In this document: piece after piece, positions 63,474-64,000 of the stretch
How the letters are laid out: every line of letters starts with the position of its first letter
Position numbering within the stretch: position 1 is the stretch's first letter
From: Rhizobiaceae bacterium
GTDB lineage: Bacteria; Pseudomonadota; Alphaproteobacteria; Rhizobiales; Rhizobiaceae
Direction of reading: 5' to 3'
DNA: 64,000 nucleotides
NCBI GenBank assembly: GCA_016742175.1
Contig: JACVCH010000003.1
Span: forward strand, 62,001 to 126,000
Notes under the pieces: model-generated
Told to the model about the DNA's origin: nothing
What the model saw: the letters and a program-made list of their open reading frames with translations, nothing else
Database searches by the model: none
Program-made: the position numbers and the translations under genes

Positions 63474-64000
63474 GCGGCAAGAGCGCGCGCAGGCCGCTGC
63501 CCGGCCGCATGCCTTCGTGCATGAAGAAGGCGCGCATGGGCGAGAAGGCGCGCAGCGCCTCGAATACCGTGCTGCGGGCAAGCTGGGCGGGGAGGAAATC
63601 GGACAGCAGCGAGCGGTTGAGAAGATTCACCGCATTGGCGCGCATCGTAACATCGGGCCGGCGGCGCACTTCATATTCGGCGAGTGCGGCCGACGCGCCG
63701 GGGTCGGCACGGTGCCGGGTCGCGACCGAAACGAGGCTTTCGACGTCGCGGATGCCGAGATTGAGCCCCTGCGCGCCGATCGGCGGAAAGACGTGCGCCG
63801 CCTCGCCGATGAGCGCGATGCGCTTGTCGGCATAGCGGCGCGGCTGCGAGGTCGACAGCGGATAGGGCTGCGGATCGGTGTCGACGGTGACGCGCCCGAG
63901 CATCGAGCGCATCTGCCGTTCGACGCGATGGGCGAGTTCGGTCCGGTCGAGCGCCAGCAGTTCGGCCGCGTCGTCCGACTTCACCACCCAGACGAGGCTC
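63436..64000 (-). CDS. UbiH/COQ6-type ubiquinone biosynthesis hydroxylase, C-terminal part (runs off window)
   Basis: The last 187 codons of a flavin-dependent aromatic hydroxylase of the ubiquinone pathway. The FAD ribityl-binding motif reads IGEAAHVFPPIGAQGLNLGI, close to the GDAAH-x(3)-P-x(3)-QGxNxG consensus but with Glu for Asp. DVESL and the helical C-terminus (RAFSPMRAFFMHEGM) are typical of the UbiH/UbiF/COQ6 group. The frame is open to position 64000 (SLVWVV at its visible beginning). Which ring position it hydroxylates cannot be told from this fragment. It overlaps the AEC transporter gene by 38 bp tail to tail. Confidence 0.9.
   Translation of the reverse strand, partial: SLVWVVKSDDAAELLALDRTELAHRVERQMRSMLGRVTVDTDPQPYPLSTSQPRRYADKRIALIGEAAHVFPPIGAQGLNLGIRDVESLVSVATRHRADPGASAALAEYEVRRRPDVTMRANAVNLLNRSLLSDFLPAQLARSTVFEALRAFSPMRAFFMHEGMRPGSGLRALLPLRTRDRRATDRT

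Noticed and set aside
1-64000. CRISPR arrays, prophage, insertion sequences, toxin-antitoxin or defence genes
   Set aside because: No regularly spaced repeats, integrases, transposases or phage structural proteins were found; nearly all genes are core functions.

Overview
The window looks like core chromosome of an alphaproteobacterium of the order Hyphomicrobiales (Rhizobiales). The evidence is high GC with strongly GC-biased third codon positions, the gene runs dgt-argS-SPOR-nagZ-scpAB-tatABC-serS-surE-pcm and gltA-gltX-comEC-lexA, a fused SecDF, the alphaproteobacterial factors Atp12 and TrmFO, and a GTTC-N7-GTTC LexA site in front of lexA. The genus cannot be fixed from sequence reading alone. 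No prophage, insertion sequence, CRISPR array or rRNA gene was seen.

Layout. 1-2383 (minus): an oligo/dipeptide ABC transporter operon of two ATPases and then a substrate-binding protein cut by the window edge. 2538-4777 (minus): pncB and rlmB. 4975-5166 (plus): tRNA-Tyr and tRNA-Gly. 5235-6866 (minus): three unrecognised small genes. 6903-8054 (minus): xthA and erpA. 8137-24072 (plus): a long conserved run of dgt, argS, a giant acidic SPOR protein, nagZ, scpA, scpB, an orphan ABC ATPase, tatABC, serS, surE, pcm and a LysM/LytM lipoprotein. 24222-25106 (minus): a DUF815 AAA ATPase. 25259-30942 (plus): yajC, secDF, a Mth938/NDUFAF3-like gene, a squalene/phytoene-synthase/NDUFAF6-like gene, a small membrane protein and a sterol-desaturase-family hydroxylase. 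30943-32352 (minus): trmFO. 32418-35216: a lipoprotein, a DUF1127 peptide gene (minus) with a TGCA-rich upstream array, and a DUF2157/GDYXXLXY pair. 35325-42770 (plus): tRNA-Leu, tig, a DegP-type protease, rarA, an RluC-type pseudouridine synthase, an EamA transporter and the Atp12 chaperone. 42767-45290 (minus): a YggT-like protein and a two-component sodium/solute symporter (large subunit plus DUF4212). 45446-46096 (plus): an unknown gene. 46143-49009 (minus): gltA, gltX. 49128-51461 (plus): comEC. 51471-52175 (minus): lexA, divergent from a DUF423 gene. 52617-54725 (minus): recG, divergent from sdhE-mfd. 58593-61081 (minus): a DsbA/FrnE-type protein and a YejA-like binding protein. 61337 to the end: an IalB-family protein (plus), hspQ (minus), an AEC transporter (plus) and a UbiH-type hydroxylase (minus) cut by the edge.

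Functionally the window is rich in protein export and assembly (TatABC, YajC, SecDF, trigger factor, DegP-type protease), respiratory-complex assembly factors (NDUFAF3-like, NDUFAF6-like, Atp12, SdhE), genome maintenance (xthA, scpAB, rarA, comEC, lexA, recG, mfd), cell-envelope remodelling (SPOR, NagZ, LysM/LytM) and translation (three tRNAs, argS, serS, gltX, rlmB, trmFO). The observations most worth a second look are a textbook EF-hand loop inside the sodium/solute symporter, the secDF/NDUFAF3-like/NDUFAF6-like cluster, the 22-bp-period TGCA array with a CTGC-N3-GCAG site upstream of the DUF1127 gene, and an ABC ATPase gene whose homologous N-terminus begins at ATA.
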